DNA of 64,000 nt from Streptosporangiales bacterium. Its GTDB lineage: Bacteria > Actinomycetota > Actinomycetes > Streptosporangiales > WHST01. This document shows, piece after piece, positions 8,158 to 16,990 of the stretch. Numbering within the stretch: position 1 is the first letter of the stretch; every line of letters starts with the position of its first letter. A model generated the notes under the pieces. It was not told the DNA's origin and made no database searches. It saw only the letters and a list, made by a program, of their open reading frames with translations. The translations under genes were made by a program, and so were the position numbers. Location: NCBI GenBank assembly GCA_009379825.1, contig WHTA01000009.1:1-64000 (forward strand), written 5' to 3'.

Positions 8158-9018
8158 ATGGCCAGGATCGATCTGCATGCCCACAGCACGGCGTCCGACG
8201 GCGGTGACACGCCGGCGGAGCTCGTCCGGGCCGCCGCGCGCGCCGGTCTGGACGTCGTCGCGTTGACCGACCACGACACGGTGGCCGGCTACCAGGAGGC
8301 CGGTGCCGCGTTGCCACCCGGCCTGATGCTGGTGCCCGGCGCGGAGATCTCCTGCGCGTGGCAGGGCACGAGCGTCCACCTCCTCGGCTATCTGTTCGAC
8401 CCGGCGGAGCCCGAGTTCGCCGCCGAAAGGGACCGGATCAGGTCCGACCGGGTTCGGCGCGCCGAGCGGATGGTGGAACTGCTCGGCGAGCTGGGTGCCC
8501 CGGTGCGCTGGGAGCGGGTGGCCGAGCTCGCCGCCGGTGGCTCGGTTGGCCGGCCGCACGTGGCGGCGGCCATGGTGGAGGCCGGCGTCGTGCCCGACCT
8601 GCCGGCCGCGTTCACCACGGAGTGGATCGGCGCAACCGGCCGCGCGTACGTACGCAAGTACGCGCTCGACCCGGTGCGCGCCGTGCAGCTGGTGCGGGCC
8701 GCGGGCGGGGTGGCGGTGCTCGCCCACCCGCAGCCGGAGGAGCGCGAGTACCGGCTGCCGGACGCGCTGATCGCGGAGCTTGCCGCGGGCGGCTTGACCG
8801 GCGTCGAGGTGGATCACCCAGACCACAGCGCCGACACCCGTGCGCACCTGCGTGGTCTCGCGCGCGAGCTCGGGCTCGCGGTCACCGGCTCGAGCGACTA
8901 CCATGGCGACGTCAAGACCACCCGCCTCGGCGAGAACCTGACGGCGGTCGCCGAGTATGAGCGGCTGCTCGCAGCCGCGACCGGCGCGCGGCCGGTCGAG
9001 GCGTCGCGGACCGCGTAG
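8158..9018 (+). CDS. PHP-domain phosphoesterase (RNase AM/YciV-like)
   Basis: This 286-aa protein has the four PHP motifs: DLHAHSTASDG at about 4-14, LTDHDT at about 39-44, GAEISC at about 60-65 and the C-terminal GSSDYHGD. These His and Asp residues bind a trinuclear metal site. This size and motif set match the 3',5'-nucleoside bisphosphate phosphatase / 5'-exonuclease (YciV/RNase AM) group rather than histidinol phosphatase. It acts in the cytoplasm on small phosphorylated substrates; the precise substrate is inferred. Confidence 0.87.
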   Translation: MARIDLHAHSTASDGGDTPAELVRAAARAGLDVVALTDHDTVAGYQEAGAALPPGLMLVPGAEISCAWQGTSVHLLGYLFDPAEPEFAAERDRIRSDRVRRAERMVELLGELGAPVRWERVAELAAGGSVGRPHVAAAMVEAGVVPDLPAAFTTEWIGATGRAYVRKYALDPVRAVQLVRAAGGVAVLAHPQPEEREYRLPDALIAELAAGGLTGVEVDHPDHSADTRAHLRGLARELGLAVTGSSDYHGDVKTTRLGENLTAVAEYERLLAAATGARPVEASRTA

Positions 9019-9028
9019 GGTGCACCGC

Positions 9029-9409
9029 ATGGCACGCGTCACTGGCATAGGTGGTTTCTTCTTCCGGGCCCGCGAACCCGAGGAGCTCGTCCGTTGGTAC
9101 GCGACCCACCTCGGGGTGGCGCCACCGCCCAGCCACGACGGCGACCCGTACTGGTGGCAACAGGCAGGGCCGACGGTGTGGGCGCCGATGCCGGCCGACG
9201 GCGACGACATCGGCGGCAGGGACGGCTGGATGCTGAACTTCCGGGTCGACGACCTGGACGGGATGCTCGAGCACTTCGCCGAGGCTGGCATCGAGATCGA
9301 GCGCGGCGTCGAGGAGTACGAGTACGGCCGGTTCGTCTGGCTGCGCGACCCGGAGAACAACCCGCTCGAGCTGTGGGAGCCGTCGCCGCAGCGGTTGCGT
9401 GAGCCCTGA
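9029..9409 (+). CDS. VOC family (glyoxalase/bleomycin-resistance fold) protein
   Basis: This 126-aa protein begins MARVTGIGGFFFRA and has one vicinal-oxygen-chelate fold. The N-terminal module reads LVRWYATHLGVAPPPSHDG and the C-terminal module ends FVWLRDPENNPLELWEP, the classical DPxGNxxEL-W closing strand with the conserved Glu. It probably binds a metal and a small organic substrate, but no specific reaction can be assigned. It starts 11 bp after the PHP gene. Confidence 0.85.
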   Translation: MARVTGIGGFFFRAREPEELVRWYATHLGVAPPPSHDGDPYWWQQAGPTVWAPMPADGDDIGGRDGWMLNFRVDDLDGMLEHFAEAGIEIERGVEEYEYGRFVWLRDPENNPLELWEPSPQRLREP

Positions 9410-9494
9410 CGCGGCCGGCGTCGCGGGCACATTCAGGGTCGGATGGGGGCTGCGCCCCGATACCCCGGCGGTCGCGGTGCGCGAGGCTGAGGGC

Positions 9495-10028
9495 ATGAGA
9501 ACGGTGTCGAGGACGGTGACGGACGGCGGGGACGTCCCGCTTGCCGGTCGCTCGACCACCTGGTCGGCGCACGCGGCGGCGGTGTGGTCGTTCGCGTTCG
9601 CCGCGATGAGCTTCTACTGGGCGGCCGGCGGCGAGGTGGGCAGCGGCACGTTCGGCGGCACCATCGAGTCCGTCAGGGAGAGCGGCTGGTTCGTCGCCCT
9701 CGTGTGGTTCACCGGCGCGCTCAAGGCGGCGGGCGGGTTGCTCGCCCTTGCCCTTGTACGCCCGTGGGGTGCGCGGTTCCCGCGCAAGTTGCTGCTGCTG
9801 GCCAGTACGGCGGCCGGCGGCGTGCTCGCCGGCTACGCGCTGCTGAACCTTGGCGCCCGGGCCCTCCAGGCGGTCGGCGTGCTGGCCACGCCGGCGTCCA
9901 TGTACTCGGCCGCCGCGTGGTGGCACCTGCTGCTGTGGGACCCGTGGTTCCTCGCCGGCGGCGTACTGTTCCTCCTCGCCGCCTGGCACGGCCGCGGCCG
10001 TGCGGCCGTCGGGGCGGCCACGCCGTGA
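9495..10028 (+). CDS. DUF3995 membrane protein
   Basis: This protein of about 177 aa from ATG 9495 has four hydrophobic segments: AAVWSFAFAAMSFYWAAGG, WFVALVWFTGALKAAGGLLALAL, KLLLLASTAAGGVLAGYALLNL and HLLLWDPWFLAGGVLFLLAAW. The SFYWAAGG and WDPWFLAGGVLF motifs are characteristic of DUF3995 proteins of the actinobacterial membrane. The function is unknown. The longer ORF from 9399 adds a low-complexity leader without RBS. Its stop overlaps the next gene's GTG. Confidence 0.78.
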   Translation: MRTVSRTVTDGGDVPLAGRSTTWSAHAAAVWSFAFAAMSFYWAAGGEVGSGTFGGTIESVRESGWFVALVWFTGALKAAGGLLALALVRPWGARFPRKLLLLASTAAGGVLAGYALLNLGARALQAVGVLATPASMYSAAAWWHLLLWDPWFLAGGVLFLLAAWHGRGRAAVGAATP

Positions 10029-10318
10029 GCACGCTGCGGTTCCCGGTACGGGTGCAGGCCGGCGCCCGCCGCACGGCCGTGGGCGGGCAACGCGACAGCC
10101 GCTACGGCCCCGCCGTGATCGTCGCCGTGACCGCCCGCGCGGTCGAAGGCAAGGCCAACGAGGCGGTACGGCGCGCGATCGCGGCCGAGTTCGGCGTCCG
10201 TCCCGCCGCCGTCCGGCTGGTCGCCGGAGAGCGCAGCAAAGACAAGCTCGTCGAGGTCGACCCCGCGCCGCCCGCGTCGAGCAAGCGGCTCGACGAGCTG
10301 CGTACCGAGGCTGTCTAG
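10025..10318 (+). CDS. DUF167 (YggU-like) small protein
   Basis: This 97-aa protein starts at a GTG overlapping the previous stop (GTGA). It contains RVQAGARRTAVGG, GKANEAVRRAIAAEFGV and VRLVAGERSKDKLVEV, the signature segments of the DUF167/YggU fold. The family is widely conserved and of unknown function; structures show a small alpha/beta domain. The 4-bp overlap indicates translational coupling with the DUF3995 gene. Confidence 0.85.
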   Translation: MSTLRFPVRVQAGARRTAVGGQRDSRYGPAVIVAVTARAVEGKANEAVRRAIAAEFGVRPAAVRLVAGERSKDKLVEVDPAPPASSKRLDELRTEAV

Positions 10319-10548
10319 AGTTTCGTCAGTTTCGAGCTCGGCAGCGTAATGCGGCGTACGATGCCGTGGCCGAAGTCGGCATGCACTGCGGCCTGCCCTT
10401 CGACGTTGACCACCTTGCCGAGACCGAAGCGGTCATGGGTGACGCGATCGTCGATCGCGAAGGCCTCCCCGGGACCTACGTCGACCTGAGGAGTGTTGAA
10501 CGGGCTTCCTGCGAGAACGCGCCGGGTGCCGGCGTATGAAGTGTTCAT
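10315..10548 (-). CDS. Small stand-alone UvrD/PcrA C-terminal-tail-like domain protein
   Basis: This protein of about 77 aa carries FAIDDRVTHDRFGLGKVVNVEGQAAVHADFGHGIVRRITLP. The pattern 'GDRVxHDxFGxGxVV...V.FG..G.RR' is the tudor-like tail found at the C-terminus of actinobacterial UvrD/PcrA helicases, where it contacts RNA polymerase. Here it stands alone behind a disordered leader of about 30 residues. Its stop overlaps the DUF167 stop by 4 bp. A transcription-associated role is inference from that homology. Confidence 0.65.
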   Translation of the reverse strand: MNTSYAGTRRVLAGSPFNTPQVDVGPGEAFAIDDRVTHDRFGLGKVVNVEGQAAVHADFGHGIVRRITLPSSKLTKL

Positions 10549-10654
10549 CAAGGTTCAGTATGCGCCTTGCTGACTAGGCGTGTCAGCACCAGGTGGTCAG
10601 CTGTTATCTGGGCGTAGCCGACGGCCGGAGCCGGACACGGCCTACGCTGAGCCG

Positions 10655-11095
10655 ATGGCACAGCAGAACACTCGCCCCCGGTTCGCGGAGCTGCTGGAGC
10701 TCCAGCCGCACCCGGAGGGCGGCTGGTTCAGGGAGACCTGGCGGTCCCCGGTGACCGTGGAGCCCTCCGGCTACCAGGGCACCCGGGCGTCGGCAACGGC
10801 CATTTACTTCGCGCTGGGGCCCGGCGAGGAGTCCCGCTGGCACCAGGTGCGGTCCGCCGAGCTGTGGATGTGGCACGGCGGCGGTGACCTGCGGCTGCTG
10901 CTCGGCGGCAGCGGGTCGGAGCCGTCGACCGAGGTGGCGGAGCTGGTGGTCGGCCCGGTCGAGACCGGTGGGCAGCCGCAGGCGCTCGTGCCCGCCGGGG
11001 TCTGGCAGGCGGCCCGGCCGGCCGCCGACGCCGAGGTGCTCGTCTCGTGTGTGGTGTCGCCCGGCTTCGATTTCGCCGATTTCCGGATGCTCTGA
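10655..11095 (+). CDS. DUF985 cupin protein
   Basis: This protein of about 146 aa contains LELQPHPEGGWFRETWRS, SATAIYFALGPGEESRWHQVRSAELWMWHGG and VPAGVWQAA, which are the signature of the DUF985 (cupin_5) family. His residues in the SRWHQVRSxELW segment could bind metal. The family is uncharacterised, and some members are sugar-binding or isomerase-like. I chose ATG 10655 because upstream in-frame residues are non-conserved. Confidence 0.83.
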   Translation: MAQQNTRPRFAELLELQPHPEGGWFRETWRSPVTVEPSGYQGTRASATAIYFALGPGEESRWHQVRSAELWMWHGGGDLRLLLGGSGSEPSTEVAELVVGPVETGGQPQALVPAGVWQAARPAADAEVLVSCVVSPGFDFADFRML

Positions 11096-11135
11096 CCGTG
11101 GTACTCGCGGCGGTCGACACGCTACCGTCGAACCC

Positions 11136-11732
11136 ATGATCGTCGTTACGGCTGCACTCAAGGGCGGAGTAGGCAAGACCACGACGTCCGTCTACCTGGC
11201 TGCACTGGCCTCGAGCCGGCGAGTGGCGACCCTGGTCGACGCCGACCCGCAAGCAAGCGCCGCGGAGTGGGTCGAGCAGGCGGTGGACGAACGGCTGGAG
11301 AAGGTCGAGGTCGTCGAGGCGCCGACCGACCGCCTTCTCACCAAGGCGTTGGGACGTGTCGACGTGGACGGGGTCGCCGTCGTCGACACGCCGCCTGGCA
11401 ACGAACGGCTGCTGGCCAAGGCGCTCGAACGTGCGGACGTGGTCATCCTGCCGACCAGGGTCGGCGCGGTAGAGACGCCGCGAGTGGAGGCCGTGCTCGG
11501 CATGGTCCCCGAAGGCACCCCGGTCGGGCTGGTCATCTGCTCCGCGCGCACGTTCACCCGCAGCTACCAGGACGCCCTCGCCGAGTGGTCGGAAGCCGGC
11601 GTGTCGGTCTGGGGCACCGTGCCAGAACGGGTGGCGATCAGCGCCGGCCCCGCGGCGGGCCTGTGGGCGGACGGCCTGGACGCCTACCGCAAGGTGTGGC
11701 GCCGCGCCCAGGCGGCAGCGCGCCGCAGCTAG
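11136..11732 (+). CDS. ParA/MinD-like P-loop ATPase
   Basis: This 198-aa protein starts MIVVTAALKGGVGKTTTSVYLAALA with the deviant Walker A KGGVGKTT and the leading Lys typical of ParA. A switch segment DADPQASAAEW and a Walker B-like VAVVDTPPGNERLL follow. No ParB or parS-like neighbour is visible. It belongs to the short 'orphan ParA' class and could position a cargo or regulate a partner. Its stop meets the convergent MOSC gene stop with a 4-bp overlap. Confidence 0.85.
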   Translation: MIVVTAALKGGVGKTTTSVYLAALASSRRVATLVDADPQASAAEWVEQAVDERLEKVEVVEAPTDRLLTKALGRVDVDGVAVVDTPPGNERLLAKALERADVVILPTRVGAVETPRVEAVLGMVPEGTPVGLVICSARTFTRSYQDALAEWSEAGVSVWGTVPERVAISAGPAAGLWADGLDAYRKVWRRAQAAARRS

Positions 11733-12289
11733 ACGCGTTCCAGCGGGTGGTGCGGTGGTGGCGGCAGCGTGACCTGCACCGGGTCGCCGGCGCGTACCTC
11801 GCCGTCGGCGAGTACGACGCTCATGATGCCGGCCTTGCGGATGACGGTGCCGTCGGCGGCGCGGCCCAGCACGGCCTTCATCAGACCGTGCTGGTAGTCG
11901 TCGAGCTGTGTGCACGGGTTGCGCAGGCCGGTGATCTCGACCGTCGCGGTCGCGCCGAGCTGCAGCCGGGTGCCGGTGGGTAGCCCGAGCAGGTCGATGC
12001 CCCTGGTCGTCACGTTCTCACCCATGGTGCCGGCCGCCACGTGGAAGCCGAGGGCGACCAGCTCGTCGTGCAGCTCGCCGTGGATCAGGTGCACCTGCCG
12101 CAGGTTGGGCTGGCTGGGGTCCCTGGCCACCCTTGACCGGTGTTTTACGGTCGCGCCGTGATGCGCGTCGCCGACCACCCCGAGCCCGGCGCGCAGCTCG
12201 ATGCTCGGCTGGTTGGTCTTGCTGAAGGTATGCCCGCCACTACGGCTGACCGCCGTCACCGTGCCGTACAAAGCTGTGCTCCTCGTCAC
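11729..12289 (-). CDS. MOSC domain protein
   Basis: This 186-aa protein has the MOSC core: GLGVVGDAHHGATVKHRSRVARDPSQPNLRQVHLIHGEL, MGENVTTRGIDLLGLPTGTRLQLG and EITGLRNPCTQLDDYQHGLMKAVL with the conserved cysteine. MOSC domains act in molybdenum-cofactor sulfuration or sulfur transfer. Stand-alone members such as YiiM detoxify N-hydroxylated compounds. Which role applies here cannot be told. The first start codon is TTG or GTG near 12289. Confidence 0.87.
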   Translation of the reverse strand: MTRSTALYGTVTAVSRSGGHTFSKTNQPSIELRAGLGVVGDAHHGATVKHRSRVARDPSQPNLRQVHLIHGELHDELVALGFHVAAGTMGENVTTRGIDLLGLPTGTRLQLGATATVEITGLRNPCTQLDDYQHGLMKAVLGRAADGTVIRKAGIMSVVLADGEVRAGDPVQVTLPPPPHHPLERV

Positions 12290-12604
12290 GTTATGCGTCC
12301 GGTACGTTGTTCACGGTAGTCAGCCGGTGAGCAGGGCACACGCCGGTTTCCGCAGGAGGGCGGTGGGTGTCCGAGTTGTGACGCACCCGGCGAAGCGGAC
12401 ACGTCAGGTCAAGGGAGTTTCAAAACAAGGTAGCGTGGCGGTGGACGGCTGGCGTGCCAGCCTTGTACGGTCCTCGGGCGACCGACGCAGTACTGGCCGC
12501 CGGTTGCAGAAGCTTACGGCGCTGCTGTTCTTACCCGCTGACCTTCGTCGGTGTGATGGCGACTACAGTCGGGCGCCGAGGTCGAGGAGAGAGATTGGGC
12601 GGCG
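12290..12604. other. Intergenic region upstream of the sulfotransferase pair
   Basis: This 315-bp gap lies between the MOSC gene and the first sulfotransferase-like gene. It is less GC-rich than the flanks in the middle (around 12405-12435). I see no conserved ORF, RNA gene or clear palindrome. It presumably holds promoters for both divergent genes. Confidence 0.5.
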
Positions 12605-13810
12605 GTGCAAGACCTGACCTTGGACGACGGCACTCGACTCTTGCACGTCGGTCCACATAAAACGGGCACAACCACCGTACAGGGCGCATTCAACCTGGCG
12701 CGCGAACGGCTTGCGGAACTGGGCGTCTACTACCCGCCGGGCCGACAGCCGGTACGGGCGGCGCAGGCGATCACCGGTGGCACCGCGCCGCTGGGCGAGG
12801 ACAAGCCGCAGACGAAGCACTGGAACACGCTGGTGCGCCGGGTGAACGCCGCCGCCGCGGAGAAGCGCATCGTGGTCAGCAGCGAGTTCTTCGCGGACGG
12901 CGACGACGACGCCGCGCGCCGCGTGGTGGAGGCGCTGAGCGGCGACGACCCGCTGCATGTCGTGGTGACGTTGCGGCCGTTGACGAAGATCGTCAGCTCG
13001 CAGTGGCAGCAGTACGTGCAGAGCGGCCTCCGGATGGGTTACGCGGACTGGCTGCACCAGATGTTCGAGGTGCCGCCGTACAACAGCCCGACACCGTCGT
13101 TCTGGCGGCGCCACACGCACGACCAGCTGGTCGAGCGCTGGGCGGCGGCCGTCGGCACGGAGAACCTCACCGTCGTGGTCGCCGACGAGTCCGACCCGAT
13201 GATGCTGGTGCGTACGTTCGAGTCGCTGCTCGGCTTGCCCGAGCAGACGCTGGTCCCCGAGCGGGCGCGGACCAACCGGTCGCTGACCGCGGGCGAGGTC
13301 GAGCTGGTGCGCATGCTCAACGTGCAGTTCCGGGCGAGCGGCTGGCCGGAGGACCTGTACGCCAAGTTCCTGCGCTACGGCGCGATCATGAAGATGAAGG
13401 CGGAGCACGCGCCGGGGCCGGACGAGGCCAAGGTGGTGACCCCCCGGTGGGCGCTGGAGCGCGCGGCCGCCGTGGGAGGTGCGGCCGCCGCGAAGATCGC
13501 GAACTCCGGCGTGCGCATCGTCGGCGACCTCGACTCGCTGGGGGCGGTGCCGCCGGACCGCGGGGAGGACGCCACCGACCAGGGCAACGTGGTGGCGACC
13601 GCGTCGGCGGCGCAGGCTGTGCTCGGCGCGATCGGTGCGAGCGACGCGTTCGAGGAAGACGTCCAGGAGGAGGTCGCCGCCGCCCAGCTCCCGCTGCTCG
13701 AGCGGCCGGTGCGCGAGACCGATGCGAAGAGCCTGGTGCAGGTGCTGCTCAGCCGGGCGCGCCGGCGGATGCGCCGCGGCGTACGCAGGAGCCTGCGGAT
13801 CAAGCGGTAA
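12605..13810 (+). CDS. Sulfotransferase-like P-loop protein, copy 1
   Basis: This 401-aa protein starts at GTG with GAGGAGA upstream. The N-terminus carries [18 protein letters not shown], the 5'-phosphosulfate (PSB) loop HKTGTT typical of PAPS-dependent sulfotransferases. A second conserved block, [23 protein letters not shown], resembles the 3'-phosphate-binding region with Arg and Ser. The C-terminal 100 residues are alpha-helical with a very basic end (RARRRMRRGVRRSLRIKR). Substrates of this actinobacterial family are unknown; cell-surface glycans or lipids are candidates. It is a tandem paralogue of the next gene. Confidence 0.75.
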   Translation: MQDLTLDDGTRLLHVGPHKTGTTTVQGAFNLARERLAELGVYYPPGRQPVRAAQAITGGTAPLGEDKPQTKHWNTLVRRVNAAAAEKRIVVSSEFFADGDDDAARRVVEALSGDDPLHVVVTLRPLTKIVSSQWQQYVQSGLRMGYADWLHQMFEVPPYNSPTPSFWRRHTHDQLVERWAAAVGTENLTVVVADESDPMMLVRTFESLLGLPEQTLVPERARTNRSLTAGEVELVRMLNVQFRASGWPEDLYAKFLRYGAIMKMKAEHAPGPDEAKVVTPRWALERAAAVGGAAAAKIANSGVRIVGDLDSLGAVPPDRGEDATDQGNVVATASAAQAVLGAIGASDAFEEDVQEEVAAAQLPLLERPVRETDAKSLVQVLLSRARRRMRRGVRRSLRIKR

Positions 13811-13930
13811 ACCTCGGTGGCGCCCAGGGCGTCTGCCCGTTGTGCCCCGTTGACCTCCGTGCAGGCCGAGCCGGGGTGATCGCGGCGTCGTGACATGATG
13901 CCTTGCACGAACGTGAGGAGGCGGTTGGAC

Positions 13931-15109
13931 GTGCGGGATCTGGTCCTTGCCCCTGGTGAGCGGCTGGTACACATCGGTCCGCACAAGACGGGGACGACCA
14001 CACTCCAGGGCGCATTCCACCAGTCGCGCGAGCAGCTGCTCGCGCACGGTGTGGTCTACGCGGGCGAGTCCAGGCAGGCGATGCGTCCGGCGCTGGCGGT
14101 GAGCGGCCGGAAGGGCCTGACGCTGCGCCAACCCGAGCTGTCCGAGTGGACCGAGTTCGCCGCCGACATCGCCGCCGCCGGCGACAAGCGCGTCGCCGTC
14201 AGCAGCGAGTTCTTCGCCGACGCCGACGACGACGCGATCCGGCGGGTGGTCGAAGACCTGGGCGGCTCCCGCGTGCAGATCGTCGTGACTCTCCGGCCAC
14301 TGACGAAGATCGTCGCGTCGCAGTGGCAGCAGTACGTCCAGAGCGGCCTGCGGATGCGCTACGACCAGTGGCTGAACCGGATGTTTAAGAAGCCGCCGTA
14401 CCGCTCGCCGACGCCGAGCTTCTGGCGCCGGCACCGCCACGACCGGTTGGTCGAGCGGTGGGCGGCCGCCGCCGGCATCGACAATGTCACCGTGGTCGTG
14501 CCGGACGAGTCCGACCTGATGATGCTCACCCGCACCTTCGAGAGCATGCTCGCGCTGCCCGCCGGGGTGCTGGCGCCGGAGAGTGAGCGCACCAACCGGT
14601 CGCTCACCGCCGGCGAGATCGAGCTGGTGCGCCAGCTCAACCAGGAGTTCCGGCTGCGGGAGTGGCCGGAGGGGATCTACACCAGGTTCCTCCGGATGGG
14701 TGTCGTGCAGGAGATGAAGGCGGCACACCAGCCGTCGCCGAAGGAACCGCGGATCGTGACGCCGGGCTGGGCCATCGAGCAGGCGGCGGGCATCGGCGCC
14801 GAGATGGCCGAGAAGATCAAGGCGTTCGGGGTGCAGATCGTCGGCGACATCGACACACTCGGCGTCCGGCCGGCCGGCCTCGAGGACCTGCCGGCGAAGT
14901 CCGGCCGGGTGAACTCGGTGTCCGTCGCGTCCGCGGTGCAGGCCGCCCTCGGCGCGATCGTCGCCAGCGGTGCCACCGACCCCGCCGAGCCGGAGAACGT
15001 CGAACACCGCGAGATCCGCGAAGCCGACGCGAAGACGCTGGCCCAGGTCCTGGTCCGGCGGGCCCGCAGGCGGGCACGCCGAACCATCCGCCGCCGCATC
15101 GCCCGCTAG
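13931..15109 (+). CDS. Sulfotransferase-like P-loop protein, copy 2
   Basis: This protein of about 392 aa aligns with copy 1 along its whole length. It has [63 protein letters not shown] and the basic tail [18 protein letters not shown] chose GTG 13931 because GAGGAGG lies nine bases upstream and because it aligns with the start of copy 1; ATG codons further upstream lack this support. The pair probably arose by tandem duplication and may sulfate related substrates. Its stop overlaps the catalase stop by 4 bp. Confidence 0.75.
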   Translation: MRDLVLAPGERLVHIGPHKTGTTTLQGAFHQSREQLLAHGVVYAGESRQAMRPALAVSGRKGLTLRQPELSEWTEFAADIAAAGDKRVAVSSEFFADADDDAIRRVVEDLGGSRVQIVVTLRPLTKIVASQWQQYVQSGLRMRYDQWLNRMFKKPPYRSPTPSFWRRHRHDRLVERWAAAAGIDNVTVVVPDESDLMMLTRTFESMLALPAGVLAPESERTNRSLTAGEIELVRQLNQEFRLREWPEGIYTRFLRMGVVQEMKAAHQPSPKEPRIVTPGWAIEQAAGIGAEMAEKIKAFGVQIVGDIDTLGVRPAGLEDLPAKSGRVNSVSVASAVQAALGAIVASGATDPAEPENVEHREIREADAKTLAQVLVRRARRRARRTIRRRIAR

Positions 15110-16563
15110 ACGTTGTTCTTGACCGCTTGCTCGATCCGTTGACCGACGTCCTGGTCGATACTTCGCCAGTACTCGAATGCCCGCTGCAGGACCGGTTCGG
15201 ACACGCCGTCGCTTAGATGTCCGGCGACGTTGGACACCAGCCTGCTGCGTGCCGCGTCGTCCATCACCTCGCGGACCATGGTGCCCGGTTGCCCGAAGTC
15301 GTCGTCGTCGCGGCGCAGCGTGTACGCCTTGTGCACCATCTCCCCGCTGGTGTGCCAGCCCGCGGACTCGCCGAACCGCGCCGTGTCCGCCTTCGGCCCG
15401 CCCTTGGAGTTCGGGGCGTAGACGGGATCCGACACGTTGTGGATCCGCATCGCGCCGTCCTTGCTGTAGCTGTGCACCGGCACGTTCGGGCTGTTGACGG
15501 GGATCTGCTTGTAGTTCGCCCCTAGGCGTGCGCGGTGCGCGTCCGCGTACGAGAACAGCCGGGCCAACAGCATCTTGTCCGGGCTCGGTCCGATGCCGGG
15601 CACCAGGTTGTTCGGCTCGAACGCCGCCTGCTCGATCTCCGTGTGGTAGTCGGTCGGGTTGCGGTCCAGGGTCAGCGTGCCCACCCGCACCAGCGGGTAG
15701 TCGCTGTGCGGCCACACCTTCGTCAGGTCGAACGGGTTGAACCGGTAGTCGGCCGCCTCGGCGAACGGCATGATCTGCATGTAGAGCGTCCAGCTGGGGA
15801 AGTCGCCGCGGTCGATCGACCGGTACAGGTCGCGGGTGTGGTAGTCGCCGTCCGTGCCCGCCATCCGGTCGGCCTCGTCCTGGGTGAGGAAGTCGATGCC
15901 CTGGTCGGTCTTGAAGTGGTACTTCACCCAGAACTTCGCGCCCGCGGCGTTGACCCACATGTACGTGTGGCTGGAGTAGCCGTTCATGTTCCGCCACGTC
16001 TTCGGGATGCCGCGGTCGCCCATCAGCCAGGTGACCTGGTGCGCCGACTCGGGCGACAGCGTCCAGAAGTCCCACTGCATGTCGTTGTCGCGCAGGTTCG
16101 TGTCGGCACGCCGCTTCTGCGAACGGATGAAGTGCTGGAACTTCATCGGGTCGCGGACGAAGAACACCGGCGTGTTGTTGCCAACCATGTCGTAGTTGCC
16201 GTCGCGGGTGTAGAACTTCACGGCGAAGCCCCGCGGGTCGCGCCAGGTGTCCGGGCTGCCGCGCTCGCCGGCGACGGACGAGAACCGCAGCAGCACCTCG
16301 GTCTCGGTGCCCGGCTGGAAGACCGCGGCCCTCGTGTACGCACTGACGTCGTCGGTGACGACGAACCTGCCGAAGGCACCGCCGCCCTTGGCGTGCGGCT
16401 GGCGCTCCGGGATGCGCTCCCGGTTGAACATCGCCATCTGCTCGATGAGGTAGTTGTCCTGCAGCAGGATCGGCCCGTCCGGGCCTACGGTGAGCGAGTG
16501 CTCGTCGCTCTCGACCGGGATACCGGCGTCCGTCGTCGTCGGCCTGGGTTCGGTGTCCGTCAT
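15106..16563 (-). CDS. katA: Monofunctional haem catalase
   Basis: This protein of about 485 aa is a small-subunit (clade 3-like) catalase that disproportionates hydrogen peroxide. Motifs include [16 protein letters not shown] with the distal His at about 57, [22 protein letters not shown] with the distal Asn, and [16 protein letters not shown] with the proximal Tyr haem ligand. The start at 16563 has AGAGGGGG upstream. It is cytoplasmic with no signal peptide. The nearest same-strand genes upstream belong to a transporter set, so it is probably transcribed alone. Confidence 0.96.
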   Translation of the reverse strand: MTDTEPRPTTTDAGIPVESDEHSLTVGPDGPILLQDNYLIEQMAMFNRERIPERQPHAKGGGAFGRFVVTDDVSAYTRAAVFQPGTETEVLLRFSSVAGERGSPDTWRDPRGFAVKFYTRDGNYDMVGNNTPVFFVRDPMKFQHFIRSQKRRADTNLRDNDMQWDFWTLSPESAHQVTWLMGDRGIPKTWRNMNGYSSHTYMWVNAAGAKFWVKYHFKTDQGIDFLTQDEADRMAGTDGDYHTRDLYRSIDRGDFPSWTLYMQIMPFAEAADYRFNPFDLTKVWPHSDYPLVRVGTLTLDRNPTDYHTEIEQAAFEPNNLVPGIGPSPDKMLLARLFSYADAHRARLGANYKQIPVNSPNVPVHSYSKDGAMRIHNVSDPVYAPNSKGGPKADTARFGESAGWHTSGEMVHKAYTLRRDDDDFGQPGTMVREVMDDAARSRLVSNVAGHLSDGVSEPVLQRAFEYWRSIDQDVGQRIEQAVKNNV

Positions 16564-16646
16564 GGCCGTTCCCCCTCTGTGTCGATATGTACCGGTATAC
16601 CTCCATGACACAGCTGGTTTCTGTAATCGGTCAAGCAAACGGGTGG

Positions 16647-16865
16647 TCAGGCTCCGGGTAACTGGGAGCCGGCGATGTTGGCCCAGATCTGGGTGAGCAT
16701 CCCCAGGTAGGTCAGCAACGCGGCGAGTGCTGCCGTGATCACCACGGCGAGGCCGCGCGGCAGACCGCGGCCGCGCGGCTCGTCGTCACCACCGCCGGAC
16801 GTCCCGTCGGGCGGCACGGGTGCCCGCACCTCGCGGTCGGTTCGCGTGGGTGCCGGTTCGGTCAT
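16647..16865 (-). CDS. Small single-helix membrane protein
   Basis: This protein of about 72 aa has a charged, Pro/Gly-rich N-terminal half and one C-terminal helix ([29 protein letters not shown]). It lies downstream of the sodium/solute symporter and the 26-aa ORF on the same strand. Small membrane subunits next to such transporters are known, for example DUF3311 or MetS-like proteins, but this one matches neither clearly. An accessory role is inferred from position. Confidence 0.6.
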   Translation of the reverse strand: MTEPAPTRTDREVRAPVPPDGTSGGGDDEPRGRGLPRGLAVVITAALAALLTYLGMLTQIWANIAGSQLPGA

Positions 16866-16892
16866 GGTTGGCATACGGATCCCACCTCTGGG

Positions 16893-16973
16893 TCACAGCA
16901 CGGTGGCCAGGATGACGACCCATGCGGCGACGAGCACCAGCGCCAGGATGAGCAGCCTGTCCTCGCGCGCCAT
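16893..16973 (-). CDS. 26-aa single-pass membrane peptide
   Basis: The ORF MAREDRLLILALVLVAAWVVILATVL is almost entirely one transmembrane helix after a short charged start. It has a strong RBS (GGAGG, seven bases upstream of ATG 16973) and starts 17 bp after the symporter stop. Its position between the symporter and another small membrane protein suggests a transporter-associated micropeptide. I know no named family for it. Confidence 0.6.
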   Translation of the reverse strand: MAREDRLLILALVLVAAWVVILATVL

Positions 16974-16990
16974 GGCGCCACCTCCGTTCT

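Noticed and set aside
12541-12604. Earlier ATG or TTG starts for sulfotransferase copy 1
   Set aside because: They are out of frame or lack alignment with copy 2; GTG 12605 aligns best.
12563-16606. Minus-strand ORF of 1347 codons
   Set aside because: It runs antisense through both sulfotransferases and out of frame through the catalase; the Arg/Gly/His-rich translation is an artefact of high GC.
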